From positions 1 to 8,468 of the forward strand of contig CAMDOY010000146.1 in NCBI GenBank assembly GCA_945903655.1: a stretch of DNA of 8,468 nt, given 5' to 3'. This document shows, in pieces, positions 1-6,051 of the stretch (position 1 is its first letter; every line of letters starts with the position of its first letter). The translations under genes and the position numbers were made by a program. Source of the DNA: Rhizobium sp. Q54 (GTDB lineage Bacteria > Pseudomonadota > Alphaproteobacteria > Rhizobiales > Beijerinckiaceae). Below the pieces are notes generated by a model that was not told where the DNA came from, did not search any database, and worked only from the letters and a program-made list of their open reading frames with translations.

Positions 1-542
1 CCGAAGTAAGGGAGTAATGGCCGCCAATCATTGCTGAGGGGCTCTCGCGTGCCCAGTCCCAGCCACCAGAATGCGGGGGCGTCGAAGACGGTGGATTCTA
101 TAATCAGGGGCGCAACAAGAACAGCCAGCGCGATCACCACCACAAGCCACAAGGGCGCCCGCAACAAAGGCAAAGCGAGCAGGCTCGACAGCGCGATGCA
201 ATGCAATATGCCAAAGAAGATGAAGCTCTGCGGAAAGAGCAAGTAAGTCGCCGCGCTGACGCCCGCCGCCGCTGCGCTAATCACCAGAAGCCGCCGCCAG
301 AAGGCGCTCCTGTTCACCCCATCGCGCGAGGCCAGCGCCAGACTCGCGCCCACCAGAAACAGAAAGCTCCCGGCGACCCCATGGCCAAAGCCCATGACTG
401 CGGGCTCAAAGGGTAGCTCCGGCGACACCAGCTCGAAATAGCCGAGATCCCAGATCAGATGGAACGCGAACATGCCCAGCAGCGCCAGGCCCCGCAGCGC
501 GTCAATCGCCTCAAGGCGCTGCGAGGGCTGGTCTTGCGTCAC
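1..542 (-). CDS. Membrane acyltransferase, DUF1624/HGSNAT_cat-like (C-terminus off the window)
   Basis: Only the first 180 residues are present; the gene runs off the left edge. The N-terminus reads RLEAIDALRGLALLGMFAFH (residues 9-28), followed by GSFLFLVGASLAL (58-70), FFGILH (109-114) and a segment ending SNDWRPLLPYF (170-180). This order is typical of the DUF1624 / heparan-alpha-glucosaminide N-acetyltransferase catalytic family, multi-pass proteins that move acyl groups from the cytosol to a glycan across the inner membrane; a conserved early His (here H28) is usual. At least four hydrophobic segments are visible. The start is GTG at 542, whose GTGA overlaps the TGA of the upstream gene, so the two are probably translationally coupled. 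As the third gene of an opgH operon it may add acyl substituents to periplasmic glucan (inference). It is not the Acyltransferase_3-type OpgC of E. coli. The family call is firm; the substrate is not. Confidence 0.82.
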   Translation of the reverse strand, partial: MTQDQPSQRLEAIDALRGLALLGMFAFHLIWDLGYFELVSPELPFEPAVMGFGHGVAGSFLFLVGASLALASRDGVNRSAFWRRLLVISAAAAGVSAATYLLFPQSFIFFGILHCIALSSLLALPLLRAPLWLVVVIALAVLVAPLIIESTVFDAPAFWWLGLGTREPLSNDWRPLLPYF

Positions 543-1558
543 TGCGGCGGCTTGGCCGAGAAGTGGCTGAAGACCATGTCGGGCGCCGAGAGATTATGGA
601 TCGAGGGAATGGTGCGCCCCGCCCAGAACTCCGTCGCCTGCGCCTGTTTGAAGGTGGGGATGGTGGATTCGCCCCAGCCCTCGCCGCCCTTGCTGCGCCA
701 GGCCAGTCGCGCCACGTCGGAGTTGAACTCGGTGGCGTACATGGAGCGCAGGGTCACGAAGGGCGCGCCTGCGGGCATGGCTTCGGACATGCCGATATCC
801 ATCACGATGCGCTCCTGATCAATGGTCTCGATCTTGATCGTGGCGGAGCCGCCGCGCAGAAAATTCAGGGTGAAGGTCTTGGTCTTCGGGTCAAAGGCCA
901 CATCTTTCAGGGCGACGATGGGGCGCTCCTGAATTTCGACGGGTCCGACCAGAAAGGACGAGCCATAGGCGGTCCAGCGCATGTCACCGAAGGGCAGGGG
1001 GCGCGCGCGCCAGTAGCCGTCGGCGGGATAGAAGACGAGCACCTCTTCGGCGCGCTCGCGATAGCGCATCCACAATTGCACGAGATGCAGGCCATTCTCC
1101 ACCTTGTCGCCCACGCGCACAGGCACATTGGCCGGGCGCCAGAAGGAGGGGAAGGTGTAGCCCGTGAGCCAGAACTCCGGCGTCTCCCAGAAGGTGACGC
1201 GGCGGGAGTTGTCGGCCTTGAAGGAAGGATCGCGCGTCATGTCGCAGGCCGTGAAATCCGGCGCATAGCGATCCGCATTGATCATGTTGATGAAGGAGGG
1301 ATGCGAGGCCTGAATGCGGAAATGGCGCACGACCGGCGAGATGAAATCGATCTGCACATTGTCCTTCTCCGCGCAGAGCACGGGGACGGTCTTGTTCACC
1401 ACATCCACCGCGACCTCATTGGGGTCGATGCCAAAGGCGGGCACGAAGGGCTTGTCGATGGTGGTGAGGGTGGACTGCGGCGGCGCCTTGGTTTGCGCGG
1501 CGACGGGCAATGCCGCAAGGGCGGTCAGAACTAACGAGGCGAGGAAAGGGCGCATCAT
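539..1558 (-). CDS. Exported protein of unknown family in the OPG operon
   Basis: A 339-residue protein with a clear Sec signal peptide: MMRPFLASLVLTALAALPVAAQ, with cleavage probably after residue 21. The mature part is soluble, rich in Trp/Phe/Tyr and predicted mainly beta, for example QLWMRYRERAEEVLVFYP (161-178). Two Cys (62 and 105) in the mature chain could form a disulfide. The start at 1558 is chosen because AAGGA (1566-1570 on the minus strand) sits 7 nt upstream and the signal peptide begins there; the frame is open 48 codons further but that part is unlike a protein. It lies 28 bp after opgH and overlaps the acyltransferase start by 4 bp. I do not recognise the family. It lacks the length (about 500 residues) and motifs of OpgG/OpgD, which usually accompany OpgH. 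A role in periplasmic glucan branching, release or substitution is inference from position only. Confidence 0.88.
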   Translation of the reverse strand: MMRPFLASLVLTALAALPVAAQTKAPPQSTLTTIDKPFVPAFGIDPNEVAVDVVNKTVPVLCAEKDNVQIDFISPVVRHFRIQASHPSFINMINADRYAPDFTACDMTRDPSFKADNSRRVTFWETPEFWLTGYTFPSFWRPANVPVRVGDKVENGLHLVQLWMRYRERAEEVLVFYPADGYWRARPLPFGDMRWTAYGSSFLVGPVEIQERPIVALKDVAFDPKTKTFTLNFLRGGSATIKIETIDQERIVMDIGMSEAMPAGAPFVTLRSMYATEFNSDVARLAWRSKGGEGWGESTIPTFKQAQATEFWAGRTIPSIHNLSAPDMVFSHFSAKPPQ

Positions 1559-1565
1559 GCGAGGG

Positions 1566-1570
1566 TCCTT
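1566..1570 (-). promoter_or_regulatory. Shine-Dalgarno AAGGA that fixes the start at 1558
   Basis: Read on the minus strand, AAGGA lies 7 nt before the first of two adjacent ATG codons (1558 and 1555). It supports the start that places a signal peptide at the very N-terminus. Confidence 0.65.
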
Positions 1571-1586
1571 GCTGGGGAGGGTTGAT

Positions 1587-3392
1587 CTATGCGGCGTCGC
1601 GGGCGCGTTGCGCAATGGTTTCGTCGAGGGCTCTGAGAATTTCGGGCTGGTCGATTTCCTCGGGCAGGGCGCAGAGTTTGAGCCCTGCGAGGAAACGCCC
1701 AAGGCCAGGTGACGCTGTCATGACAGCGAAGGGCGCGGCCACCAGATAGCCCAGCGTCAGGGGCAGAGACCACAGCAGCAGGTTCGGCGCCATGAGGCCC
1801 GTCACGAGGAAGATCAGCGCGCCGAACAGGGTCTGCGGCCAGAGCCCTGCAAAGGCGGTGGCGTAGGAGAGGGAGTGGGCGTCGCGCGCCTGCCCGTTCC
1901 ACATCACTGATTTGCCGAAGAGAAGCCCGATCATGAAGAGGCTCGTGCGCAGGGTCGTCGCCGCGCCCAGCAAAAACGAGAAGGCGAGTTCGAAGAGGCA
2001 GCCCGCCGTGAAGCGCGCCACGCCGCCATAGCGTTTCATTTCGCCCGGCGTCAGCATGATGTCGATGAAGCCCGCGAGCTTGGGCGCGAGATACATCAGC
2101 AGAAACACGCAATAGAGCCCGATGGCGGAGGCGGCGGGAAACAGCGCCATGTCCTCGCCATCGAAGGGCTTGAGCGCGCTCAGCAGGATGATCGCGGTCC
2201 AGGCCGGGACGCCCATGAACATCATGATGGCCCAGATCAGCTGAAAGCGGCTCATGGGCATGATGCCCTTCAGGCCCAGCAGCTTCAGATATTGCATATT
2301 GCCCTGACACCAGCGCAGATCGCGCCGCGTGAATTCCAGCAGGGTCGGCGGATTGTCTTCATAGCTGCCGCATTCGCGCGGCAACACGCGGACTTCATAG
2401 CCCGCCCGGCGCATCAGCACGGCTTCCACCTGATCGTGGCTGAGGATCTGTCCGCCCAGCGGCGGCTTGCCCGGCAGTTCCGGCAGGTGGCACTCATTGG
2501 CGAAGGGGGCGATGCGCACCAGCGCGTTATGGCCCCAGAAGGGCCCGCAGTCCCCCGCCCACCAGGCGCTGCCCATGGTGTAGGGCCGCATGCCATGGCG
2601 CATGCCGAACTGGAACACCCGGGCGAAGGCCGCCTGAGAGGGCGCCCCCACCACGAGGCTCTGGAGGATGCCGAGTTTGGGATGGGCCTGCCCGATGCGC
2701 ACCATCTGCAGAATCGTCTCGCCGGACATGAGGCTGTCGGCGTCAAGCGGGAGCATGAATTCGTGATCCTGCCCCCAGCGCAGGCAGAAATCGCGCAGGT
2801 TCCCCGCCTTGAAGCCCTCGTTGCTGGTGCGGCGGCGATAGAAAAGGCGCGCGGCGTCCGCCCCCGCCCTTGCGCCCCAGGCGGCGAAGGCGGCCTCTTC
2901 CTGCGCGGCTACAGCGTCCTCGTTGGTGTCGCTGAGCACATAATAGCTGAACAGCGCGCCCTCGCCGGTGGCGTCGATGCTGGCTTTCACGGTCTCCAGC
3001 CGCGCGAAGGCGCGGGCCGGGTCTTCGTTGCGCACGGTCATCAGGATGGCGGTGCTTTTCACGATGGGCTTGTGCAGGTCGCCGTCGCTGGCGAAGGCGG
3101 CCACGCTCTCCATGGCGTCCTCCTGCCGCAAGAGGTAGAGCCCCAGAAGGGCGTTCCAGACCCCCAGCACGCTCCAGGGAGCGGCGATGGCGAAGCAGGC
3201 GAAGATCAGAACATCGATCACGCTCCACCCGCCCGCGCCCAGAATCTGGGCGAGCCAGGCCAGCAGAACGAGATAGGCCGCGCCCGTCACGAGGGCTGAG
3301 ATGCGGCGCCGACGCGCCAGCTCCCCCGCGCTCTGCAGGCCCATGGGCGTCAAGGGCTCGTCGGTCCTGGCGGCTTTCGCTGGGTTGGGCAT
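1587..3392 (-). CDS. opgH: Glucans biosynthesis glucosyltransferase OpgH (MdoH)
   Basis: This inner-membrane GT2 enzyme polymerises glucose from UDP-glucose into the beta-glucan backbone of osmoregulated periplasmic glucans and feeds it across the membrane. It has 601 residues. Two N-terminal membrane segments (about 33-52 and 57-88) precede a cytosolic GT2 domain starting at STAILMTVRNED (113-124). Visible motifs are SDTNED (154-159), the metal-binding DADS (217-220), GPFWGHNALVR (283-293), a catalytic-base HD (319-320) and RRDLRWCQGN (356-365), the (Q/R)xxRW signature. Several membrane helices follow (about 384-405, 419-446, 462-494, 518-560). It is shorter than E. coli OpgH (about 850), as in other alphaproteobacterial forms. 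The start at 3392 has only a weak purine stretch upstream. Upstream in-frame sequence overlaps the divergent gene and lacks protein character. It heads the operon; the next start is 28 bp after its TAG stop. Confidence 0.95.
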   Translation of the reverse strand: MPNPAKAARTDEPLTPMGLQSAGELARRRRISALVTGAAYLVLLAWLAQILGAGGWSVIDVLIFACFAIAAPWSVLGVWNALLGLYLLRQEDAMESVAAFASDGDLHKPIVKSTAILMTVRNEDPARAFARLETVKASIDATGEGALFSYYVLSDTNEDAVAAQEEAAFAAWGARAGADAARLFYRRRTSNEGFKAGNLRDFCLRWGQDHEFMLPLDADSLMSGETILQMVRIGQAHPKLGILQSLVVGAPSQAAFARVFQFGMRHGMRPYTMGSAWWAGDCGPFWGHNALVRIAPFANECHLPELPGKPPLGGQILSHDQVEAVLMRRAGYEVRVLPRECGSYEDNPPTLLEFTRRDLRWCQGNMQYLKLLGLKGIMPMSRFQLIWAIMMFMGVPAWTAIILLSALKPFDGEDMALFPAASAIGLYCVFLLMYLAPKLAGFIDIMLTPGEMKRYGGVARFTAGCLFELAFSFLLGAATTLRTSLFMIGLLFGKSVMWNGQARDAHSLSYATAFAGLWPQTLFGALIFLVTGLMAPNLLLWSLPLTLGYLVAAPFAVMTASPGLGRFLAGLKLCALPEEIDQPEILRALDETIAQRARDAA

Positions 3393-3455
3393 GGGCTGCT
3401 GGCGCTCTTGCGGCTGGAATTGGGACGGCGGATGTCGTAGCGAGGCGCGAACATA
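3393..3455. promoter_or_regulatory. Divergent intergenic region between opgH and the dehydrogenase gene
   Basis: These 63 bp separate two divergent starts and should hold the promoters of both operons, at least in part. I looked for -35/-10 pairs on both strands and found none with acceptable boxes and spacing, so the promoters may extend into the coding ends or use other sigma factors. Assignment rests on gene orientation only. Confidence 0.4.
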
Positions 3456-4490
3456 GTGGGAGCAGCGCGCGTGGTCGAGATCAAAACCCCGGATGGGGAG
3501 CAAGCAATTGCCCTTTGGTACGCTGAAGCTGGCGTCGTGGACCTGCGCCCGGCCAAGGCCGAGGCTGGACCCGGGCAGGCGCTGGTGCGGATGCTCTGGT
3601 CGGGCCTCAGCCGGGGCACGGAGCGGCTGGTCTTCACCGGGCGGGTTCCAGCCTCCGAGCACGAGCGCATGCGCGCCCCCCTGCAGGAGGGGTCTTTCCC
3701 CTTTCCGGTCAAATATGGCTATTGCGCCGTGGGCCTTGTGGAGGCTGCGGCGGAGGCGCCGGAGCTGGTGGGCCGCAGCGTCTTCTGCCTGCATCCCCAC
3801 CAGACGCGCTTCGCCGCGCCGATTTCCATGCTGACGCCCCTGCCCGACGCCCTGCCGCCGCGCCGGGCCGTGTTGGCCGCCAATATGGAGACCGCCCTCA
3901 ACGCCCTCTGGGATTCCGGCGCAGGGCCGGGGGACCGCATCGTGGTGGTGGGCGCGGGGCTCGTGGGCCTGCTGGTGGCCTATCTGGCGGCGGGCCTGCC
4001 GGGGGCGGATGTGACTGTGGTGGACCTCGACGCCAGCCGCCAGCCTCTCGCGGAAAGCTTCGGCGCCGGCTTCGCCACCCCTGGGGATTTCGGATCGCCG
4101 GGCGACGCCGACGTGGTCTTCCACGCCAGCGCGGCGGCGGCGGGGCTCGGGGTGGCGCTGGGCGCCGCTGCGCTTGAGGCGCGGGTGGTGGAGCTGAGCT
4201 GGTATGGGGAGGGGGATGTCCCCGCGCCCCTGGGCGGCGCCTTCCACAGCCGCCGCCTCACCCTCGTCTCCTCGCAGGTCGGCCAGGTCGCGCCCACCCG
4301 GCGGCCCCGCTGGAGCTATGGGCGGCGGCTCGCCAAGGCGCTGGAGCTGCTGGGAGATGCGCGGCTGGAGGCGCTGATCACCGAGGACGTGGCCTTCGCG
4401 GACCTGCCGCAGGCCCTGCCGAGGCTGCTGGCGCCGGGGGCCTCGGGGCTGGCGACGGTGGTGGGTTATGGGGGTTCCGGGGGCGGCTGA
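3456..4490 (+). CDS. MDR-superfamily (alcohol dehydrogenase-like) oxidoreductase
   Basis: A 344-residue medium-chain dehydrogenase/reductase. The N-terminal GroES-like half contains MLWSGLSRGTERLVFTG (46-62) and FPFPVKYGYCAVG (81-93). The nucleotide-binding half has VVVGAGLVG (163-171; GxGxxG) followed by VTVVDLD (186-192), where Asp190 at the end of beta-2 suggests NAD(H) over NADP(H). The usual catalytic zinc Cys near residue 50 is replaced by a Ser-Gly-Leu-Ser-Arg-Gly-Thr-Glu stretch, and no structural four-Cys lobe is seen, so it may be zinc-independent. The start is GTG at 3456; a second GTG at 3471 with GGGAG 8 nt upstream is equally plausible. It is the first gene of the plus-strand operon, now separated from its PTPS-like partner by about 2.3 kb. 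Its Gly-rich end (GYGGSGGG) lies inside a repeat bordering the insertion, so the native C-terminus may have changed. The substrate is unknown. Confidence 0.88.
   Translation: MGAARVVEIKTPDGEQAIALWYAEAGVVDLRPAKAEAGPGQALVRMLWSGLSRGTERLVFTGRVPASEHERMRAPLQEGSFPFPVKYGYCAVGLVEAAAEAPELVGRSVFCLHPHQTRFAAPISMLTPLPDALPPRRAVLAANMETALNALWDSGAGPGDRIVVVGAGLVGLLVAYLAAGLPGADVTVVDLDASRQPLAESFGAGFATPGDFGSPGDADVVFHASAAAAGLGVALGAAALEARVVELSWYGEGDVPAPLGGAFHSRRLTLVSSQVGQVAPTRRPRWSYGRRLAKALELLGDARLEALITEDVAFADLPQALPRLLAPGASGLATVVGYGGSGGG
4470..4487. repeat. Imperfect G-rich direct repeat, left copy
   Basis: GGGGGTTCCGGGGGCGGC encodes the last residues of the dehydrogenase. The same sequence with one C missing and one G-to-T change recurs at 4614-4630, on the other side of the 22-bp repeat array and just before the ATPase start. 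The pair could be a duplication made when the array/ATPase unit arrived, or chance similarity of G-runs. Confidence 0.55.
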
Positions 4491-4616
4491 CTTCTAATGA
4501 GCGGAGCTCAAACTTCTAATTATCGGAAAGCTGACTTCTAATTAACGGAAGCAAAACTTCTAATTAATGGGTAATTGACTTCTAATTAGCGGATACCTAA
4601 ACTCCTGATTATCGGG
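4490..4616 (+). repeat. Tandem array of six 22-bp direct repeats (16-bp core)
   Basis: Six copies of a core close to ACTTCTAATTAnCGGA begin at 4490, 4512, 4534, 4556, 4578 and 4601, giving a period of 22, 22, 22, 22 and 23 bp. Linkers are GCTCAA, AAGCTG, AGCAAA, TAATTG and TACCTAA. The base pairs just before the cores alternate TG/AA/TG/AA/TG/AA, which suggests a 44-bp higher-order unit. Copies 1-5 start ACTTCTAAT; copy 6 is the most diverged (ACTCCTGATT). The array is strikingly AT-rich in GC-rich surroundings, begins on the last base of the dehydrogenase stop codon and ends 14 bp before the ATPase start. Each core carries TAA or TAG/TGA triplets and the period is not a multiple of three, so all frames are blocked. 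Two helical turns per unit would put bound proteins on one DNA face. An operator array is the favoured reading; iterons or a mobile-element end are alternatives. Confidence 0.93.
4575..4603 (+). promoter_or_regulatory. Predicted sigma70 promoter inside the repeat array, for the ATPase gene
   Basis: TTGACT (4575-4580, five of six matches to the -35 consensus) is separated by exactly 17 bp from TAAACT (4598-4603, four of six matches to the -10 consensus). The -35 box straddles the start of repeat 5, repeat 5 fills the spacer, and repeat 6 starts within the -10 box. Transcription would start near 4610, leaving a leader of about 20 nt before the ATG at 4631. A protein bound to the repeats would block RNA polymerase, so repression is the simplest model. 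Confidence 0.55.
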
Positions 4617-4630
4617 GGTTCGGGGGCGTC
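4614..4630. repeat. Imperfect G-rich direct repeat, right copy
   Basis: GGGGGTTCGGGGGCGTC matches the copy at 4470-4487 apart from one missing C and one substitution. It lies directly before the ATPase ATG and its G-runs are the only Shine-Dalgarno-like sequence available for that start. Confidence 0.55.
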
Positions 4631-5851
4631 ATGTACACGCGGTTTGCGCAGCGGCGGGTGGCGGAAGCCCTTGCGGACACCCCTGTGGTGCTGATCGTCG
4701 GACCCCGAAGGTGTGGCAAGACGACGCTTGCCCGAAACCTGGAACAATCCGGACGCCGCTACATCACGCTTGATGATCAGACGACCCTCGAGTCCGCGCA
4801 GTCAGACCCCGGCGGGTTCATCCGTGGGCTGGATCTGGCGATCATCGACGAGATCCAGCGTGTCCCCGAGCTCTTGCTGGCGGTGAAGAAAACCGTTGAC
4901 GAGGATGATCGGCCCGGCCGCTTTTTGCTCACCGGCTCCGCCAACGTCATGACCCTGCCCCGTGTCGCCGATAGCCTGGCTGGCCGGATCGAAACCATCC
5001 GGATGCTTCCCCTGGCGAGGGCCGAAATCGACGGCCAGACGTCGGGCTTTCTGGAGCGCCTCTTCGAAGGACAGCTGCAAAGCCAGCCAAGCGCCATCGT
5101 CGGCGATGAGCTTGTGCGGCTCGTCCTGCTTGGCGGGTTCCCCGAGGCGATCCGGCGCGACAACGAGCGGCGGCGACAGGACTGGTTGCGGTCCTATCTC
5201 GCGTCCATTCTGACCCGGGATCTGTGGGATATCGCCGATATCGCAAGGATGACCGAGCTTCCGAAATTCGTCCAATTGCTAGCCGAGCATTCCGGGCAGT
5301 TGGTCAATTTCTCGCAGGTCGGGGCGGGCGTCAACGTCAGCTACAAGACGGGGCAGCGCTATGTCGGGTTGCTGGAGCAGGTCTTTCTCATCGCGACGGT
5401 GCAGCCCTGGTTCACCAATGGCCTCAAACGCATCGTCAAGACGCCGAAGCTGCATTTCCTGGATTCAGGCTTGCTGGCTGCGGTGCGCGGCCTGACGTTT
5501 GACCGGGTCAAGGCGGATCGCGCGGCGTTTGGCGCGGTGCTGGAGAGCTTCGTGTTCTCGGAGATGCTGAAGCTCATGACGGGTTCGGACCTGCGGCTGA
5601 CGCCCTGGCATTTCCGCGATGGCGAGATGCGCGAGGTGGATATCGTGCTCGAACGGGATGACGGGATGATCGTGGGGATCGAAGTGAAGGCGAGCGCCAC
5701 GGTCAGGCCTGGGGATTTCGCGGGCATGAAGGTCCTGGCGCAGGCCTGCGGGGACCGGTTCGCCTTTGGCGTGGTCCTCTATGACGGCGCGGACGTGGTG
5801 CCGTTCGGTGACCGCCTTGCCGCGGCGCCGTTGTCGTGTTTGTGGAGGTGA
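4631..5851 (+). CDS. AAA_14 / DUF4143 family ATPase
   Basis: A 406-residue protein of normal length for this family and apparently intact. Walker A is GPRRCGKT (24-31), Walker B is DLAIIDE (68-74) followed by the family-typical IQRVPELLLAVK, and a sensor-like segment is FLLTGSANV (98-106). LGGFPEA (167-173) opens the middle section, which probably includes a winged-helix-like region. The C-terminal DUF4143 part has a PD-(D/E)xK-like pattern: E311, D337 in EVDIVLE, and E351-x-K353 in GIEVKAS. Such ATPases are common, patchily distributed accessory genes often met near mobile DNA and toxin-antitoxin loci; their biochemical role is largely unsettled. The ATG at 4631 follows the 22-bp array and its internal promoter. 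GC content is visibly lower than in the flanking operon, consistent with transfer. A nuclease, ATP-dependent switch or repeat-binding autoregulator are all possible; the sequence does not decide. Confidence 0.93.
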   Translation: MYTRFAQRRVAEALADTPVVLIVGPRRCGKTTLARNLEQSGRRYITLDDQTTLESAQSDPGGFIRGLDLAIIDEIQRVPELLLAVKKTVDEDDRPGRFLLTGSANVMTLPRVADSLAGRIETIRMLPLARAEIDGQTSGFLERLFEGQLQSQPSAIVGDELVRLVLLGGFPEAIRRDNERRRQDWLRSYLASILTRDLWDIADIARMTELPKFVQLLAEHSGQLVNFSQVGAGVNVSYKTGQRYVGLLEQVFLIATVQPWFTNGLKRIVKTPKLHFLDSGLLAAVRGLTFDRVKADRAAFGAVLESFVFSEMLKLMTGSDLRLTPWHFRDGEMREVDIVLERDDGMIVGIEVKASATVRPGDFAGMKVLAQACGDRFAFGVVLYDGADVVPFGDRLAAAPLSCLWR

Positions 5852-5870
5852 CGCCCCCTATGAGGGGGCG
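5852..5870 (+). terminator. Strong GC hairpin directly after the ATPase stop codon
   Basis: CGCCCCCT (5852-5859) pairs perfectly with AGGGGGCG (5863-5870) around a 3-nt loop. It begins on the base after the ATPase TGA. Only a weak T-run follows (GAATTTGCG), with TTTTA further on at 5891, so it may be a poor intrinsic terminator or an mRNA 3'-end stabiliser. It probably limits read-through from the ATPase into the downstream genes. Confidence 0.55.
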
Positions 5871-5892
5871 GAATTTGCGCTGACAGGCAATT

Positions 5893-6051
5893 TTACTTGA
5901 CCTCGACTTTATCACTATCAATGATCATCGCCTACAGATTCAGCCCGGCAACAGCGCCGCAGTGGAGATCAAAACGGGCGAGTGGCGCGTGATTGAGTAT
6001 CTGCTGTCGCCGGTGGTCCAGGCGGTGTCTCAGGCGGGGAGGGAGCGGTGA
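5893..6051 (+). pseudogene. C-terminal remnant of a HlyD-family type I secretion adaptor
   Basis: One frame reads ITINDHRLQIQPGNSAAVEI and then KTGEWRVIEYLLSPVVQAVS-QAGRER before TGA at 6049-6051. This matches the end of HlyD-type membrane fusion proteins, where a 'PGM...v.IkTG.RrVIEYLLSP...' motif closes the beta-barrel and a final helix ends in an RER-like tail. The rest of the protein (normally 400 or more residues) is missing: the frame is closed by TGA at 5881 and the ATPase hairpin lies just upstream. Changes such as PGM to PGN fit decay. In an intact system this adaptor links an ABC exporter to an outer-membrane channel. The fragment carries the ribosome binding site and coupled start of the next gene, so it was probably brought in with that gene. 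The identification relies on motif memory over about 45 residues. Confidence 0.72.
6038..6042 (+). promoter_or_regulatory. Shine-Dalgarno GGAGG for the GTG start at 6048
   Basis: GGAGG lies 5 nt before the GTG and inside the HlyD remnant's reading frame. It supports the start that overlaps the remnant's stop codon (GTGA). Confidence 0.65.

Noticed and set aside
1..542. Plus-strand small frames at 31-246 and 201-416
   Set aside because: Both are antisense to the DUF1624-type acyltransferase, whose family motifs are clear on the minus strand.
563..1534. Long plus-strand open frame (323 codons) opposite the exported OPG-operon protein
   Set aside because: It is antisense to a gene with a signal peptide, a ribosome binding site and operon coupling. 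Its translation is Gly/His/Arg-rich low-complexity sequence, typical of shadow frames in GC-rich DNA.
2292..3299. Long plus-strand open frame (335 codons) opposite opgH
   Set aside because: It is fully antisense to a clear OpgH with all GT2 motifs, has no recognisable domain and is composed of GC-driven residues.
3393..4247. Extension of the opgH frame upstream to 4247
   Set aside because: The frame stays open only because of GC bias. It lies antisense to the dehydrogenase, and the extra 285 residues have no protein character or family match.
4463..4486. G-quadruplex at the dehydrogenase 3' end
   Set aside because: There are three long G-runs but the fourth is only GG. In such GC-rich DNA this is weak, and the direct-repeat reading explains the sequence better.
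4490..4616. CRISPR array
   Set aside because: The 16-bp cores with 6-7 nt linkers are far too short for repeats and spacers, linkers are similar to each other, and no cas gene is present.
5703..5921. Small minus-strand frame across the ATPase end and hairpin
   Set aside because: It is antisense to the conserved C-terminus of the ATPase, rich in Arg/Pro/Thr, and lacks a ribosome binding site or coupling.
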